From NCBI GenBank assembly GCA_029194465.1, contig JARFXS010000009.1:1-48632 (forward strand): a stretch of DNA of 48,632 nucleotides. The letters run 5' to 3'. Below, piece after piece: positions 46,783-48,632 of this stretch (positions are counted from its first letter, which is position 1; each line of letters starts with the position of its first letter). This stretch comes from Candidatus Nitrosocosmicus sp. (GTDB taxonomy: Archaea > Thermoproteota > Nitrososphaeria > Nitrososphaerales > Nitrososphaeraceae). Position numbers and translations under genes: made by a program. A model generated the notes under the pieces. That model searched no databases and had not been told where the DNA came from. It saw nothing but the letters and a program-made list of their open reading frames with translations.

Positions 46783-47471
46783 ATGAAAATGCAATATTAT
46801 GTACTGGACTCACTAAAGTATATGGGTCACAAACGGCAGTAGATCAAATAGATTTAAAAATCAAAAGTGGAAGTATATTTGGCCTTTTGGGTCCAAATGG
46901 AGCCGGTAAGACTACGGTGATTAAGATGTTAACTGGCCTATCTAAACCAACCCAAGGGAGAGCAATGGTTGCCGGATATGATGTTACTACTCATTCCTTA
47001 AGAGTGAAAGAGAATATAGGCTGGATTTCATCAGAAGTTATATTAGATGACTCGCTTACCTTAATGGAGAATATTTGGATTCAAGCGAAGTTACACAGTC
47101 TTAACAATACTTGGAAGAAAAAAGCAATAGACTTATTGAAATACTTGGAATTGGATGAAAAAGACAACAAGAAGGTTGGAAAATTTTCGACTGGTATGAA
47201 AAAGAAATTAGAAATAATCATGGCACTTTTGCATGATCCCAAAGTACTTTTTATGGATGAACCAACCATTGGACTAGACGCAAGTTCTAGAAGACTGCTT
47301 TGGAGACTAATAAGGAAGATAAATGAGCAATACGGAGTCACAATACTATTAACTACTCATTATATCGAAGAAGCTGATGCATTGTGTGACGATATCGCAA
47401 TAATTAATAATGGGAAAATTGTAGCTAGCGGCTCACCACAACAGCTAAAGTCCAGAGCCAACGGGGAATAA
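46783..47471 (+). pseudogene. ABC transporter ATP-binding protein (DrrA-like), broken start and end
   Basis: The reading frame encodes LCTGLTKVYGSQTAVDQIDL, Walker A LLGPNGAGKTTVIK, signature FSTGMKKKLEI, Walker B VLFMDEPTIGLD and H-loop LLTTHYIEEAD. This is a full ATPase core for an ABC-2 exporter. No standard start exists in frame before Walker A; the first is the TTG at 46887. An ATG at 46783 in the neighbouring frame would join if one A is added to its AAAA run (giving M-K-N-A-I-L-C). At the far end GE is followed by TAA where relatives have a Lys codon; the frame then continues VEIDFFSYFDYKIL. So a start-side indel and a nonsense change are present. Confidence 0.75.
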
Positions 47472-47779
47472 GTAGAAATTGACTTCTTCTCATATTTTGA
47501 TTACAAGATTTTAGAAAGATCAATGGATACTAGAAATAGTTGGACAGATTTAGAAAATACCGATTCAATGGGAAGAACACGATGGAAACGCGCTTTAAGG
47601 TTACGTACAAGTCGAAGTGCTGAAACTATTTTATCGAGTTAATTTCTAAAAATTGCAGAGTTCAGTCAGCCATTATTAATTCATTAAAGATAGAAAAGCC
47701 AAATTTGGAATCAGCTTTCAGAACTTACTGGAAAAGATTTAAAGAAATAGAAGAAGATACCAATGATTTTAAAAAATAG
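47472..47779 (+). pseudogene. degraded C-terminal part of the ABC ATPase
   Basis: After the in-frame TAA the frame reads VEIDFFSYFDYKILERSMDT. Later, in another frame, KPNLESAFRTYWKRFKEIEE ends at a stop at 47777-47779. The latter matches the P-x-L-E-x-x-F ending of exporter ATPases. Several frame changes lie between, so decay exceeds one error. Confidence 0.55.
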
Positions 47780-47812
47780 AATCGCCCAAATTAACACAAA
47801 GCCAAGACAAGA

Positions 47813-48580
47813 ATGATCAAAATATTAAATCAGCTTAGTGGATTGTATAGGCGGAAATAAAAACTACATTTAGAAGTCCAGCCATAATCGTGTTATATAT
47901 CCAACCTTTATTACATGATAATTTTTTGGGGAGCAGTTTTGCTTCCGCACCAAGATCCTTTCTTGAGGATTTTTTCTGATAATTGATATAGCATTTCTTT
48001 AGCTGGTAGCTTTCAACTTCGATGTTGTTTGTAGGAATGTTTAGTTCACTAAGTCTCATTCAAGATAAAAATCCGGATATCTTATAGTTAACATATTAGT
48101 CACACTACTCATAATCATACGATATTTTATCAAAAGTATTGGGAGCTTCCAACTCGTGGAATGCTACAAGTTCCAATCGTTTTTATTGGTGTAATGCTGC
48201 ACCAAGTATTACATCTAGACATATCGGAATAACTGCTTTTAGAAGCTTTTATTCCTACCTGTTTGGCTCACATATCTATTTTTGACTAAGAAAGTCTAGA
48301 TCATAAATCCCTACTGTAGTAGCTTAATTTCATAAATCCCAATTCCTAATGTTTCGTAGTTATTAGCTTCATTTACGAGCGAAAATCCTTTCCACCTTGG
48401 ATGCAAACAATTTCAAACATAAATCCCGTTTCATTTTCGTCGACTTTTGGAAGAGAGATAATTATTTCGGGTAGTATCGCTTCTGTTAACTGGATGTATT
48501 TTTCATACCTATTTATCTTTGCTACTTCTATGTTACTGATAGGCATAATTGTAGCGAACAAGACTTTGAAAATTGATTGA
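47813..48580 (+). pseudogene. ABC-2 type permease remnant
   Basis: The ATG at 47813 opens MIKILNQLSGLY. After one slip it continues AEIKTTFRSPAIIVLYIQPL, then after another slip MIIFWGAVLLPHQDPFLRIF. About 250 bp of scrambled sequence follows. From 48398 the C-terminus is clear: WMQTISNINPVSFSSTFGRE, then NWMYFSYLFIFATSMLLIGI and KTLKID-stop at 48578-48580. These are the start and end of a typical ABC-2 drug-exporter permease of about 250 residues that would pair with the ATPase upstream. The middle helices are unreadable, so this is a true pseudogene. The minus-strand frames here are shadows. Confidence 0.7.
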
Positions 48581-48632
48581 TAGAAAATTCATATTAGGTT
48601 CTCATTCATTCAGAAATCACTTTGGTTATAGC

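Noticed and set aside
47835..48561. Two minus-strand frames (74 and 62 codons)
   Set aside because: They are antisense shadows of the ABC-2 permease remnant, whose plus-strand ends are recognisable.
1..48632. CRISPR array, insertion sequence or prophage
   Set aside because: No regularly spaced repeats, no transposase or integrase motifs and no terminal inverted repeats were seen.

Overview
The window looks like chromosomal DNA of an ammonia-oxidising archaeon of the Nitrososphaerales, most like Nitrosocosmicus. This is inferred from gene content; no search was run. The DNA is strongly AT-rich, many genes start with TTG or GTG, and intergenic spaces are long. Several archaeal information-processing genes are present: TFE-beta, archaeal-type TyrRS, NurA, TruD, a CDC48-type double AAA ATPase and an XPB-like helicase with a SWIM finger. 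Mixed in are many secreted or membrane-anchored proteins: cupredoxin-like, PsbP-like, BNR, beta-propeller, LEA14-like, Cache and Asn-rich proteins. I see no tRNA, rRNA, CRISPR array or insertion sequence.

Layout. 0-5.3 kb: a secreted two-repeat protein, a universal stress protein, a small secreted protein, a zinc alcohol dehydrogenase whose base composition stands out, a methyltransferase and a DUF4760-like protein. 5.5-12 kb: a secreted beta-propeller, a frameshifted DUF1428-like gene, a primase-polymerase-like (AEP) protein whose TTG start overlaps the stop of a Cache-only sensor, and two small zinc-ribbon proteins. 12-15.5 kb: three secreted proteins (hydrolase, BNR, PsbP-like). 16-19 kb: an XPB/SWIM helicase and a truncated AEP paralogue. 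20-25.3 kb: a GNAT acetyltransferase, a GH38 alpha-mannosidase and a cupredoxin-like protein without a type-1 copper site. 25.3-26.9 kb is a gene graveyard that includes a recognisable histidine-kinase H-box. 27-34 kb: a membrane protein, NurA, a broken AMP-forming acyl-CoA synthetase, an LEA14-like protein, a methyltransferase and TyrRS. 34-40 kb: a frameshifted Ppx/GppA, a CDC48 gene rearranged inside its second AAA domain, an Asn-rich secreted protein and a frameshifted TruD. 40-46 kb: small membrane proteins, a CopD-like protein, TFE-beta, and a divergent class III nucleotidyl cyclase overlapping a tiny membrane-protein gene. 46.8-48.6 kb: a decayed ABC exporter (ATPase plus ABC-2 permease).

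Two themes matter. First, conserved genes (acyl-CoA synthetase, ppx, truD, DUF1428, the ABC ATPase start) are broken by single-base indels, mostly one missing base and often in or beside short homopolymers. This suggests uncorrected sequencing errors at least as strongly as real pseudogenes. The cdc48 rearrangement and the ABC permease decay go beyond simple indels. Second, the best candidate for an undescribed system is the cyclase at 44.7-46.0 kb. It keeps both metal-binding aspartates and the transition-state arginine but lacks the usual adenine- and guanine-specifying residues, has a large unrecognised C-terminal region, and overlaps a 61-residue membrane protein. That resembles the cyclase-plus-membrane-effector layout of Pycsar defence. 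The AEP proteins with a PriX-like tail, one of them next to the XPB/SWIM helicase, are the second candidate.
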